Assembly: GCA_014621425.1 (NCBI GenBank)
Contig: JAANBB010000326.1
Span: 1 to 46,884 of the forward strand
Direction: 5' to 3'
DNA length: 46,884 nucleotides
From: Cylindrodendrum hubeiense
Lineage: Eukaryota; Ascomycota; Sordariomycetes; Hypocreales; Nectriaceae
The notes below the pieces were generated by a model. That model did no database searches. It had not been told where the DNA came from and was given only the letters and a program-made list of their open reading frames with translations. Of the stretch, positions 1-11,075 are shown in pieces. A program made the translations under genes and the position numbers. Position 1 is the stretch's first letter, and each line of letters starts with the position of its first letter.

Positions 1-44
1 GTGACCTCTCGGGGGGAGCCACGGGGGGCCACGGGGGCCACTGC

Positions 45-80
45 AACACGCACTGGAACACGCCCTGGAACACGCACTGG
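45..80. repeat. 12-bp tandem repeat, 3 units
   Basis: Three consecutive copies of aacacgcactgg occur; the middle copy has c for a at the eighth base. It is a simple direct tandem repeat next to a CCAC/G-run repeat at the window edge. Confidence 0.9.
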
Positions 81-670
81 AGTTTAGGGACGACAGCGCA
101 CGCAGCCGGCAAGGAGCCAGTGAGTGGGTGGACCTGCCGCCTGATCTAGCGTCCGGTTTCAGGCGCCCACCAGGCGGGAATGGACTAATAGTGGGTAGCG
201 GCAAGAACGGCGTGGCCGAGTGACTCCTGTTCATGCCTCTTTCCTGAGAGACATGGCAATTCCCTGCGGTACCTGATGAACCCGAAAACCTTCCCCTTGT
301 TTCTTTTTCTTACATAAACCAAGCCCAGCTGAATTGAAGGAATCTCGGCGCGTGAACTCGTCTCCTGCATTTCCTTTCTCTCACATCCCCACGGCCAACT
401 CGCTCTTTTCTCGCCCGGTTGCTGCCCCGGACTCCCTCCATCGTGGCCTGACTCGACCAACGAACGACTGACTGACCAACGAAACGGCGTTTGCTCGCAG
501 TTCGCCGTGTCTCCGCCGTCGCCGCCGTCACCCTTCGACCGCCTTTCCCGCCCGCTTACCGGGCTGACCTGACTGACCCGACTGAGCCTGACCGATCCAT
601 CCATCGTTTGGCGCTGGGCTCGTTTTCCCTCTATCACCACCGCCCAAATCCTCGCATTCCTGATTTCCGT

Positions 671-735
671 TTCCGTCGCCCTCTTTCCGTCGCCTCTTTC
701 CGTCGCCTCTTTCCGTCACCTCTCCCGTCGCCTCC
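671..735. repeat. 13-bp pyrimidine-rich tandem repeat
   Basis: Units of ttccgtcgcctct are repeated about five times with small variation (671-684, 685-697, 698-710, 711-723, then a degenerate unit). The array lies about 65-125 nt upstream of the cdc34 start codon, so it is likely transcribed as leader or sits in the core promoter. Confidence 0.85.
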
Positions 736-797
736 TTTCTCACTACACACCAAAAGAAACACTCCCAGGAAAAGCAACCCTCCACACATAAATCACC

Positions 798-1532
798 ATG
801 GCCCAAAAGCGACTGATGCAGGAGTTGCAACCCCTCTCCAAGGAGAAGTGGGTGAACATCGAGGTATGATTGCGACTTCTCTCCCCCCCTTCTCATGATC
901 GCTGCGGCTGACACAACACCTCACAGACCGACGATACCAACCTCTTCCGATGGAAGCTCGGCCTCTGGGTCGTCAACCCCGACAGCGTCTGGCACGGCGC
1001 CTACCTCAAGGCCGAGATGCGTTTCCCAAGCGAATACCCCTACCAACCGCCCACCTTCCGCTTCCTCACCAAGGGCATCTGCCACCCCAACGTCTACACC
1101 GACGGCAACCTTTGCATCTCCATCCTCCACAAGCCTGGAGAGGATGAGGTCTCAGGCGAGCTGGCCAACGAGCGCTGGAACGTCCTCCACGGCGTCGAAT
1201 CCGTCCTACGCTCCGTCCTCCTCCTTCTCGACGACCCCGAGATCAACTCGCCCGCAAACGTCGACGCTAGCGTCCTTTACCGTGACACCCGCGCTGAGTA
1301 CGACCGCCGGGCAAAGGTCGTTATCGACAAGTCCCAAAAGGACATCCCCGAGGGCATGAGGATGCCCACCTCCGCCGAGCTCACTCCCGCGCCACAGAAG
1401 CCCGTCGATGACGACGCTGACTTCTGGAACATGACGGATGAGGAGGAGGACTTTGGCGGCAGCGACAGCGATGAAGACATGGAGTACTTTGACGACGATG
1501 ACGACGACGAGGACGACAAGGACCAAAAATAG
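798..1532 (+). CDS. cdc34: Ubiquitin-conjugating enzyme E2, Cdc34/UBE2R type
   Basis: This E2 transfers activated ubiquitin, in the Cdc34 family mainly with SCF (Skp1-cullin-F-box) ligases to drive turnover of cell-cycle regulators. There are two exons, 798-863 and 927-1532, with a 63-nt intron ending in cacag; the protein is 223 aa. The UBC fold spans about residues 1-165. The active-site motif HPNVYTDGNLCISIL places the thioester Cys at 85. It is followed by the acidic-loop insertion GEDEVSGELANERW (about 93-106), which defines the Cdc34/UBE2R class, and by the SPANVDASVLYR stretch. The last 50 residues are strongly acidic and end in a run of Asp, like the Cdc34 tail that binds cullin. The start has a CACCATGG context. 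The gene converges on the pseudo-USP gene. The family is clear; the exact ortholog is inferred. Confidence 0.94.
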
Positions 1533-2345
1533 ACACCTCCAGACTCGCTGCGGGAGACATTTGGTCCGACCGTCTGCAGCATTTTGGCACTAGTCGGCCC
1601 CCTCCCTTTGTATCTTGTTGTCTTTCACCTCTCCAGTTTGACGGCATAGCGGGTTGATGTTTTTTTTTGGGCGTTTAAAGCGAACCTGCCTCGACCTGGG
1701 CCGTGGATATGGTCACGGCGAGTAGCAGGGCAAATGGGTGGTCAATTTTATATAGGTTTGGGGGAGCATGGGTGTTTAGTTCGATAAATGTTTTCATGCT
1801 TTGCAAGCCGGGGAGCTTTTCTGGTCCCTGTGTCGATTTCTCTATCTCTTTGAGACGTCGAAATAGACGCCCGGGGTTGGGCAAGGATGCCACTTTTTAC
1901 CAATGACTAGATTTGACATTACATATTCCCCTCACAAGCATCTGGGAGCACACTATTTTCATTCCATGCATGTAATTTGCCTACTTGATCATGTATTATG
2001 TGTTATGCATAATCCAGAGCAATTTGGAGACCATGCGGCCCATAGTGATAGCTCAACTCCACGGGCTTATTCTCAGAGAATGCTGTGAGGTGGGTAGTGA
2101 GTTATGCAACGCTTGCCGTTCTCTAAAATTCCTGTCCCCTGCCACCCTACCAAGCCACCCGTTCCTGTTTGCCTTCTTTGTGCTGACCATGTTTCCTCAT
2201 CTTCGTTGAGATGTCTAGCTGCCTGCGGCACGGACCGGTACCGCCTCTAAGCCATCCAGGCTCCCTAACTGTTAAGGGAACAAAGGGCGCCGGCCTATCC
2301 ATGCTTGGTAGACTATGTCTTTCGCCCTCACCCACCGCCATTCCT
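1533..2345. other. Convergent 3' intergenic region
   Basis: This lies between two convergent stop codons (cdc34 and the UBA/UIM pseudo-USP gene). I see T-rich tracts consistent with 3' untranslated and termination sequence, for example about 1660-1670. The short frames present have no recognisable protein features. Confidence 0.6.
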
Positions 2346-5300
2346 TCAGTGTTCGGGAATGTCCATATCGCCCAGGCCGACTAGCTCTGTTTTGTTGGAC
2401 GAAGTTCCCGAGAGACCCATGAAAGAGGGTGGCCGCGCCCGCTCTTGCATCTCCGGACTCCGAGTCTCCGCCTCTGGCGTAACGTTCCGAGGTCCATCGA
2501 TATGCGTACCGGCGACCTGGGTCCGCCCCCGCTCGCTGTCATCCATCATCTCGGCTGTTACGGTGCACGGCGTCATCGTGGCCGAGGTGTTTTCCGTCGA
2601 AGGCGGTTTCCGGCTTGGGAGCGGCGGAGGTTGCTCCGTGACCGAGTCGATACTGACGCTCCGGGCGAAGTCGGTTACACCCCCTGACAGTTCGGTCATC
2701 TCGGTCCCAACACTCTCATCCTGATCGGCAAAGGGGTTGTCGAATCCATTCCTGTCATCGCTGCCTAGCGAGGCGCGATTGCTATCCATGGAGTCGGCAC
2801 TGTCCGAGCGGTGTTTTCGCTTTGAAGGCGAAATGGGGTCGACGAACGCCGTTCGTCTCGTCTCGCTCGAATCCGACTTCTCCTGGTTCAACTCCTGACG
2901 GAATGCCTTATTCTCCGCCTTCACAAACCTCTCCAGCGGGCTTGTCAACGGTTCTCGTGGTGTATCCAGGGCTTTTTCAGTGGCATAGACGAGTAAGGGA
3001 GTCTTAGTTTCCTGCCACATGTCGCGGAAGACTCGCTCGATTTCAACTTTCTAGATGTCTGTTAGATCAGTCCGGAGAACTCAGAATAGCCGTCCTTACC
3101 TCTGCCTTTACTGGCTGTTCCTCATTCGGGGTGTAAGCTAGTCGCCACCATTGATCTGATGGTTTACTGGGCTCATCTTCCAACTCTATCAAGTCCGCTT
3201 CAGCCCGCTGGCAGACGTACACAACGTCGCTTGACGTTGCTACTCCCCGAAGAAGATACTTATTGCAAGTCATGGGCTGTGGGCGGCCAGGCTTATCCGG
3301 TGTAGTAAGAAGCCGTCCCAAGAATCTCTGTCTAGCCTTGATCGACTCTAGCTCAGCGTTGAGACCTGCGAAATGGTTAGCTTGATACACCTTTGCCTCG
3401 CATAATAGAATGCCAGCTTGCCTTTGACTCGGGTCTCTAGATCGGCTAGCAGTCGTTCAGAGAACTGAATGACCTCATCTACTTTGCCTTGCCGTTCCTT
3501 TGACTTGTCGTCCATGTCACAAGGTGCGGCTCGATAGTCCGGATACTCGTTCGTGTCAAACCCAGACTTCTCCATTGCCTGGAATCGCGCCAAGCTCTCC
3601 AGATAGGTGCTGTATCCCGCCCACTGGTCTGCAGCCTTCTTGATCAGATCCCGCTTGTCATAGACCTGATTGGTCCAGTTATCCCGCCATTGGTAAATGC
3701 GGTCTCTCTCTTCCACAATTTTCGTCATTTCCCTCTTAGACTTGCACCACCCTATCTGTATCCGTCGCGCCTCATCTTTTCGGGTTGTCATATATTTTTC
3801 GGGGTAAAATACCTCGGGAATCTCCATCGATTCCTCGGGTCCGTCGCCGCCGATCTTAATGACGAAGACATCCCCCACCTCTTTGAACATGGCCATCTTG
3901 GATGACTCATGCACTTCGTTCCACCCCAACACATCATTCCACATGACGTGATCGAGCGACTCGTACAAGGTCTTGATGATTCCATATTCGCTCCTCAGGT
4001 GTTCCATTTCCAGAAGCCCAAACTTGGCGTCCTCATAGCCAAGGCCATCGCCATGAACTTCGGTCAATGATGCAATTTGTGTGAGTGGTCGGATCTTTTC
4101 GCCCTGCCTCTCCCCAAGTTGCTCATAAAACTGCTTCTCGGGGCCCAGGTTGGAGAACGGAATGAGATCGGCCAAGACGCTGATGGTGCCATAACTGCGA
4201 TCGGTGGAGTCGAGGAATGCCATCAGGCGGTGGATTTCCTCCTCCAAGTCGGTCTTGGCTTGGCCCTGTTGCCCCCATTGGAGTTCTCCGGCCTGCAGTT
4301 GGGCAAGAACATGAGGTGGGAGGATCTCCTGGCCCTTCCACCATTCGCTGTTATGTCCATATGAAGCCGCAGGAGCGCCGATCTCGAGCAAGATGTTTCG
4401 TGCCAATGGTATCTCGTGCAGAATAGTCATGAGACTTCCAAGTCGGTGATCCCCCGCCGAGCTATTGCCTTGTATCAAGAAAGCTGGCGCACCAGGGGTT
4501 CTCTTTCTCAAAGACGGCGTGGGTATGCTGTTGCTTAGATTCGCCTCGGAGGTTCCTACGGGAACCATGGCCCAGTTGCCTTGGTCGTAATCGTTTCGGT
4601 TTGCTGGTCCAAAGTTGGGAGGAGCGGATGCCGAGGGCTCCAAGATGGTTGACTCAGGTTGAGTCATGGTGATTCCTGCTTCTTGAGCTGATTCGCGAAG
4701 TGCTCGTTGCATGTCCTCGTCCTCTTGGGCTTGGCTGCCTGACAGACCTGGGAGGATTGTTAGACTGTCGTGGGAAGCTGAGGGGAGAGCAATACCGGGC
4801 GCGGTTGACGCAGTCCAGTCTACCATCCTACCCAACGGCGATCGGTTGTTTGTTCGCGACGGAGGTCTGGAGGGCGCGCCCGGGGGGTATGCATCCGGCG
4901 GAGGAGTGACGCCTTGGATGATGCTGTTGGGGTCGGGAGACTCGATGTGGAAGGCTACAAGGTTAGCCATGGCGGGGCGGCAGCTGGAGAGGACGGTACG
5001 AACATATGCCAGCATTGTTATCGGTACCGTCGCGGTCGGCCGCAAACATGGAGTCATCCCAGGCGGTCTGGTACTTTTGTCGGAACTGCGACAGTTGAGC
5101 AGGTATTCCATCCATCAGGTTCGACTAGGGCTCGTACGCTTTCGGGGTTATCGAAGTACTGCATGACAACAGTCTCGACATTTCGGTTGTTGGTCTGCAG
5201 GAATATACGTTAGTATTTGGATGCGTGCGCGGCGCATATGTCGGTCTTTGATGAAAAGGAGTCGGTGGTAGCGAACCTTGAGAGCTTGGGTGACGAGGAA

Positions 5301-5378
5301 ACGATCGTCAGCAGGGCTGAGACTCGCAAAGTCGATGACCTGCGAGATCTCTTGTTCGGAGGGCTCCATGGATGCCAT
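2346..5378 (-). CDS. UBA/UIM protein with degenerate USP (deubiquitinase-like) fold
   Basis: Probable ubiquitin-binding protein related in layout to USP25/USP28. Six exons on the minus strand: 5277-5378, 5138-5194, 5004-5085, 3422-4954, 3100-3365 and 2346-3050, coding 914 aa. Residues 1-50 are UBA-like. A clear ubiquitin-interacting motif (EDEDMQRALRESAQEA) sits at about 158-174. From about 235 the sequence follows the order of a USP domain: a Cys-box-like segment ending GSLMTILHEIPLARNILL, a long coiled-coil insertion at about 430-600 (including PEVFYPEKYM), then KYLLRGVATSS and QWWRLAY near 627-669 and LLVYAT near 699-704, which match the His-box and terminal strands. The Cys position seems to be His250 and the GHY motif is absent, so catalysis is unlikely. 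The tail at 710-914 is disordered, with a PPPLPSRKPP stretch. Intron 4 (3366-3421) appears to be GC-AG. Function is inferred. Confidence 0.85.
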
Positions 5379-5775
5379 GGTGTCGTTGATTGAGCCCGTT
5401 GGTTAGGGTCCCATGAAATATATTGCTGCGGGTGAAGCTGGCGATGGGCGTCTGTTGGTTTCACAGCCACCTCGGAGTTGGCACCGGCGGGAGGGCCCGC
5501 CAGGGCACGGAAGGACGAAGGGGTTGGTGAGCGAAGATGGGGGGCCTGCCGAGTCGAGTTCGGGCATGAGCGAAGTGGGTGAGTCGATGGAACGGGTAGT
5601 TTCTTGCACGGAGAGCGACAAAAAGCCCCGGTAGTTCCTCCAACGGGCGGCGTTGTTACGAATGGAGCTTGCGAGGTGGTTGAAGGTGATGATGAACCAG
5701 CGTTGAAGGCGGACGGACCATGCTTGGTGGACTTGGTGGTGCTAAGGTACGTGCCACAAGACGTTAGCGCCCCAC

Positions 5776-5786
5776 GATAAGATAAG
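5776..5786. promoter_or_regulatory. Tandem GATA sites
   Basis: The sequence gataagataag contains two overlapping HGATAR motifs, about 400 bp upstream of the pseudo-USP start codon. Paired GATA sites are the usual binding pattern of AreA/Nit2-type factors. The sites are visible in the sequence; their use is inferred. Confidence 0.35.
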
Positions 5787-6623
5787 CTAAACTGAATTTG
5801 GCGGCGTTTTACACGTGCTCATCGATGGTGCTGCGCCCTTGGTTAAAGTCGCAACGTTGAAGGGGCGACAGACAAGAGATGCACAAATGATTGATTTCAT
5901 TAGATGCTGTATTTAGTAATGTAACTAATTCCTTTGGTTTATGGTAATCCTGTTTGAGTTATGGCTATTGAGCAAGAGAAGGGCACGTTGCTCAAACAAC
6001 TACATAGCGTCTAGCATGGAAACGTAGGCCCCTCCGTTTGTAAGTCCTTGCCAACTGCGAGTCATGGATATGGATGCCTCAAGCAACGGCATTTTCAATT
6101 GCATCACAAGCCCATACGCCCATAAGCCGTGTTGCCTGATGGTGCCCACCTAGCATTCCACATATGCACTTGTGGCCTAGAGTAGGATCCTCCTCGCACA
6201 CCACTTCCGTTCGAAGACATACCTGCATCCTCAGTTCCGGCGAGGCCATGTGTAACATGCAGACTGAGACAAACAAACCAATCACCTGAACGATTAGAAT
6301 AGTGCAAAGATGGCAAAATAAACATAGTATTCCACCTGTTGTTATGATTGGGAACATATTTTGCTGTTTCTTTTGGCCCCGACATCTTGCAAGACACTGC
6401 CTGCATGATGCGTCTTGCAACCCACAGCTTGCAGGAAAGCTCGAGTGCCACAACAGTTCACAGGCAGTCTCACTGTGATGCGCGCATCTCGTTGTCCTGA
6501 TAATTCGACCTACCGAATCTGTTAGCATCCCAATCGCGATTACGCCATAACCGCATGGTTCTGTATGATTGTAGTTCCGTCTGGGAGCCTCAACCCTTGT
6601 CTAGATCTGGACCGTGGGACGTG

Positions 6624-6641
6624 GAAGATTCTAGAAGGTTC
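6624..6641. promoter_or_regulatory. Heat-shock element, four perfect units
   Basis: GAA-ga-TTC-ta-GAA-gg-TTC is four alternating nGAAn units with exact 5-bp spacing, the canonical binding site for trimeric Hsf1. It lies about 1.17 kb upstream of the Hsp40 start codon and 1.25 kb upstream of the divergent pseudo-USP start. Twelve fixed bases would be expected about 0.003 times by chance in a window of this size. Confidence 0.7.
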
Positions 6642-7810
6642 GATGATAACTTGCAGGGAGTTTACTAGTTGCATGACGGGCTTCGGCAGACTCCGCCTGT
6701 ACGAAGTACTGTACCTTGATTGTACCTTGAACAAGTCACGCATGCATCTCCTCAAACAACAATGCATCCGGAATTGTTTTCAAGTCGTCCACGTCAAACG
6801 CTTGAACAATCCCGTCATGCTAGCTCACTGTATTCTGAGAATCCCCGGCGGGCGCTTGGGCTTGCGGAGACAAGGCTCGACCTAAAGCCCGGCCCCGCCC
6901 ACACAAGCTCAGGGCTCCTCTGGTCCCGGGCGGCGACCCCGCCATCATCATCGTCATAGGTCATCCGTCACAGGCCCACCAGGCCGAGAGGCCATCATCC
7001 TTGCCCATCAGGTATCAACCGACAGGAAACGAAGTGAAGCCCAAGAAAAACTTGATTTTTTCAGCTTCCCTTCGTGGGCGTAGAAATTGTCAGTGGTGGT
7101 TTGATTAACGCTCCGCCGATCGACGGCAAGGAGTTCGTCGTCGAGTTCCAGGGTGCAGGAACGTCTCCTCCGGTGTCGCCATGTAGCAGTACTTTGAACC
7201 GCCCAGGCCTGTTTGAATAGCGTCGAATGGATCGATCGACGTCACCCCACCCTTCCATTGTTAACCTGCGTTTGTTCCCTCAAGCCAGACTCGCCAGAGC
7301 AGAGCCAGGGCCACAGAAAGGGCGCGACGCCTCGCCGAAGCTTCCACAAGGACCCATGCCCCAGTGTTTTGCTTTCCCCAGTGCCCAGCCAACCCCCAGC
7401 ACGCTGCCGTCCAGCGAGTCGTGTGCCCTGTTGTCCCTGTAGCGTACCATGAACAGCGCTCCTTGCGTCTCCATCATGCCCTGTGAGCCGAGCGGCACGT
7501 CACTGGACTCGCTCGATGCGGGATCCATATCACACCTCGCTCCATCCAACTTCTTCCTGTAAATCATAACCATCTTTCTCCTCTCTTTTCTTCTCTCCTG
7601 CTCTCTGTGCCAGATCACTGCATCGCATTCCAACAACAAAACCAGTCAGCCTCGGCTAGGCTATTGCTGTCGACGAGCAAACCGACAATACGACACACCA
7701 CCTCACAGCAGTTTCGCCCGACTTTCCTCGTTTCCACACACTCCCCCTCCTTTCTCTCCACCCCCACACACACATCTGCTCTCCCGAGGCTTCGATTTTG
7801 CCGCGCAATC

Positions 7811-9216
7811 ATGGTCAAAGAGACCAAACTCTACGATATTCTCAGCGTCAAGCCTGATGCGACTCAAGATGAGATCAAGAAAGGCTACAGGTAAGGCCAC
7901 TTTTTATCCCCTCTCCCGCCGGTCCGAGCACAGATAGGCTAGTGATGCGCCCACCACTGAACATTCGGTGTGCTGCATCTCTATCTACCCTTCACTATGT
8001 CCCGCCTCTGCATGTCTGATCCCCATTCAATTGGTACACTTGAATTCTATCCTCCTTTCTGGCTTCGATTCACGTTGAATACAATCCCCTAGCCTATTCA
8101 CTATGCCTGTCATCTGAGCGACAATAGCTAACCACTTTACCTCTATAGGAAAGCTGCCCTGAAGTGGCACCCTGACAAGAACAAGGATAACCCAGACGCG
8201 AGCGAAAAGTTCAAGGAAGCTTCCCAGGCCTACGAAATCCTTTCCGACCCCGAGAAGCGCAAAACATATGATCAATATGGACTCGAGTTCCTCCTCCGCG
8301 GGGGCGGAGCACCTCCTCCCGATAGTGCGGGGGGTAATCCCTTCGGAGGCGCGCCTGGCGGGTTCAATTCATTCAACTTTGATGGCGGCGGTCCTGGTGG
8401 CGGCGGCGCCCGAACATTCCACTTCAGCACTGGCGGCGGGGGTCCTAACGGCTTCAACTTCAACAACCCAGACGACATATTCACCGAGTTTATGCGCCAA
8501 CAGGGTGGTGATGAAGACATCCCCAATATGTTCTCGTCTTATGCCGGCGGTGGCCCCCGCGGCAGTCGCAGCTCGCGGGTGAGATCAGGTTTTGGCGCGG
8601 AACCACGGGCCCGAGATTCGACACCCGAGGTTTCAACGGTTGAACGACAACTGCCACTGACTCTCGAGGAGCTGTTCAATGGCGTTACGAAGAAGATGAA
8701 GATCAAGCGCAAGACATACGACGAGTCAGGCAAGCGCGTCCAGACTGATCAGATTCTCGAGGTGCCCATCAAGCCGGGTTTGAAGAAGGGCTCCAAGATC
8801 AAGTTCAACGGAGTGGGCGATCAGGTAGAAGGTGGTCGCCAAGACCTCCACTTTATCGTTGAAGAGGTAAGTAAAATCCTACCAGGAACCATACGAGAAC
8901 AGCTGACTGACAAACTGTATAGAAAGAGCACCCTTTGTACAGGCGCGAAGACAACGACCTCGTCCACGTCATCTCATTGGAGCTTAAGGAAGCTCTTACA
9001 GGATGGAAGCGGACGGTGACGACGATTGATGGCAAACAACTCAACCTAGACAAGGCTGGCCCGACCCAACCTACAGCCGAGGAGCGCTATCCCGGACTGG
9101 GAATGCCCATCTCCAAGAAGCCTGGATCGCGGGGTGACTTTGTCATCAAGTACAAGATCACCTTCCCATCGACACTGACTGCAATTCAGAAGCAGAAGTT
9201 GAGGGAGATTCTATAA
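7811..9216 (+). CDS. psi1: Type II Hsp40 co-chaperone (DnaJ, Sis1/Psi1 family)
   Basis: This J-domain protein stimulates Hsp70 ATPase and delivers unfolded clients, in this family usually in the cytosol and nucleus. There are three exons, 7811-7890, 8149-8866 and 8923-9216, coding 363 aa; the introns are 258 and 56 nt. The J domain covers residues 1-72, with the HPD motif at 34-36 and flanking [22 protein letters not shown] Gly/Phe-rich linker follows (about 76-160). There is no zinc finger, so it is type II. Two C-terminal beta domains begin near [20 protein letters not shown] and end [20 protein letters not shown]. The open frame continues upstream without a stop to an ATG at 7607, but the CAATCATGG start at 7811 gives the standard J-domain N-terminus. 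A perfect heat-shock element lies about 1.2 kb upstream. Confidence 0.95.
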
Positions 9217-11075
9217 ATCTCTCAAAATGCGCGAAGACCAGGCGAGCTGGGCCGAGACCCGCATCACGACAGCCAATCGATCACCGACAACGGAGGCTGA
9301 TTCCATTGGAATAGACGGGCCGTTTTCCGCCAGCGATGGGCAGGAAGCATTATGATGAAATTGCTACCCATACTACTGTCCACGTGTTTCGCCGACCCAG
9401 CCCGAAGCGGATATTCGATATTTGAGCGGCCCAGTTGGAAGAGTAATCATGATACGAGAAAATTGGTGTTATGGCGTTTGGGGGAACTGAACTGAATGAT
9501 GAGTGATGAGCAATGTGGAGGCTTAGTTAACGCGGAGGCGAACGCTGAGTAGCATGAGGATGAGATCTGGGTCAGCACCCAGTCCACGGATTATAGGGAT
9601 TTGATATCCGTGTTGATGAGTTTGTTTTGGGCAATGTCTACCAGGTCTTTACGGTAGATGCCGTAGCTAGCGTTTAATACCAATTCATGTCTGGAAAGCA
9701 AACACGTTAAGTGCGTTGGGAGTCCTGTGAATTATGTCGTGACTGACTGACTGTTCTGTAGCTCCATCCACCAGAGAGCTGAAGATTTGGCATGAGCTAA
9801 CCGCTGGCAGAATGGCTGGAAATGGATGGATGTGTGGAGGACAACGGATGACAACGGAGGACAGCGCAGAGTGATGGCGTTTGAATGGGCTGACTGCAAT
9901 CAGCGCAGCGAGCGGTTGGTCGGTTTGAGATTTCCGATCGCGCCGAGGTACCGATACACGAGAAAGACATCTGAAATCAGGAACACCCTTCCGTGGATAC
10001 AAGGTGAAGTTCAAATGAAAGTATAATAACCAGCCTGGCGGATTGACTTGGGTACACGGTCATCTTGCGTCAATATTCCGGAAGCGTGAACCATCATCAA
10101 CCAAGTGGAAGCGTCCCGTATGAACCGAATAAGCCTCGTTGGCGCTGGCGCAGGCCGCGGCCGTGGTCCTGGGAGGGGTGGCAGGCACACTAATAAGGTA
10201 GACGAAACGCTGGGGCGGGCCGGTGAGAAGGAAACGGGGTCTCCATTAGCGGCCTGGTGCATTTGGTGCAGTTGGGAGGTGACGCAGGCTGCCCGAGAAT
10301 AGCGAGGATAGTGAGCGGATTAGTGGAAGGTGGGCTATGATGGCAGCGGCTGGCAGTGGATGGATCTGAGCGTGCAGCGATGACGACACTGGGTTGGCCC
10401 AGGGGATTTAGGGAGGGGGAGGGGTGCGAGGGGTTGGAGGGGTTCCTCGCTGCAGTTGTGCCCAGGATGATGACGGAGACTTAAGCTGCTGCATTTTACA
10501 CGTGCATATTGATGCTGATACGGACGGAGCTCGCTCGGCCAGATGGGAGCAGCACAGACAGACAGCTCTGCCTGCCCCGAGGAATGTATCGAGGCTGGGG
10601 TGATTTTTCAAGAACCAGGAATTGGTCATGTCATAATGTAACCTGAGTGATTTTTTTGCTTCTGCCGGGCGTTTTGTTCTTGATCCTCAATGTGACTCTT
10701 CCCTTTTATCCCGCTCCCCGCGTTTTGGAGTGGTGGCTGCGCACCCAACTGTCTTACATCTCGGCCTCACTGCTCCTGCCGCTATCAACAAATTTGGCAC
10801 CTACCTTGCTTGCGTGGTACCTACCTCCTGCAGCGAGCTCCTGCCCCCCGCACTTGAAGCACCTTAACTACATTACATCTGTGATTCCCACTTCTCTCCT
10901 TTTCTTCTCTTCTTCTTCTCTACTTCACCAACCACCAACGAACACTCTTCTCCTTTGCCTGCCCGCTTTGCTGTTTGTTTGTCTTTATCTGGCTTCAGCC
11001 GTGCTCCATAATTGCTCCATTTCTTGCTTGTCCCAACTTGACTCTCCCAATTCCACACCCAACATCACCGCCAAG
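9217..11075. other. Intergenic region between Hsp40 and HAD hydrolase genes
   Basis: I see no gene. The stretch includes the Hsp40 3' end, a G-quadruplex-type run at 10402-10442, and a CT-rich leader from about 10890. The leader frame is open from 10647 and in frame with the downstream ATG, but its composition is that of a pyrimidine-rich leader. Confidence 0.6.
10402..10442 (+). other. G-quadruplex-forming sequence
   Basis: Six runs of three to five G on the plus strand (starting at 10402, 10411, 10415, 10421, 10430 and 10439) are separated by loops of 5, 1, 1, 5 and 5 nt. This satisfies the standard G3+N1-7 pattern. It lies on the non-template strand about 630 nt upstream of the HAD hydrolase start codon. 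Confidence 0.75.

Larger units (their letters stand above)
1..797. other. Upstream region and leader of cdc34
   Basis: No gene is supported here. The left edge has a G-rich CCAC-GGGGG tandem (about 11-41), followed by three 12-bp units of aacacgcactgg type (45-80). Positions 671-735 hold about five 13-bp units of ttccgtcgcctct type inside a pyrimidine-rich stretch that is probably the 5' untranslated leader of the downstream E2 gene. Short open frames on both strands overlap each other and look like chance. Confidence 0.6.
5379..7810. other. Shared upstream region of the pseudo-USP and Hsp40 genes
   Basis: This 2.4 kb region lies between divergent start codons. It holds a perfect four-unit heat-shock element (6624-6641), a tandem GATA pair (5776-5786) and a CT-rich leader directly before the Hsp40 gene (about 7560-7810). 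Minus-strand open frames at 6079-6528 have no recognisable domains, and I do not call them genes. Confidence 0.65.

Noticed and set aside
6079..6528. Minus-strand frame of 149 aa, Cys-rich
   Set aside because: No signal peptide, repeat or known domain. It lies in the shared promoter region, and the Cys spacing shows no pattern.
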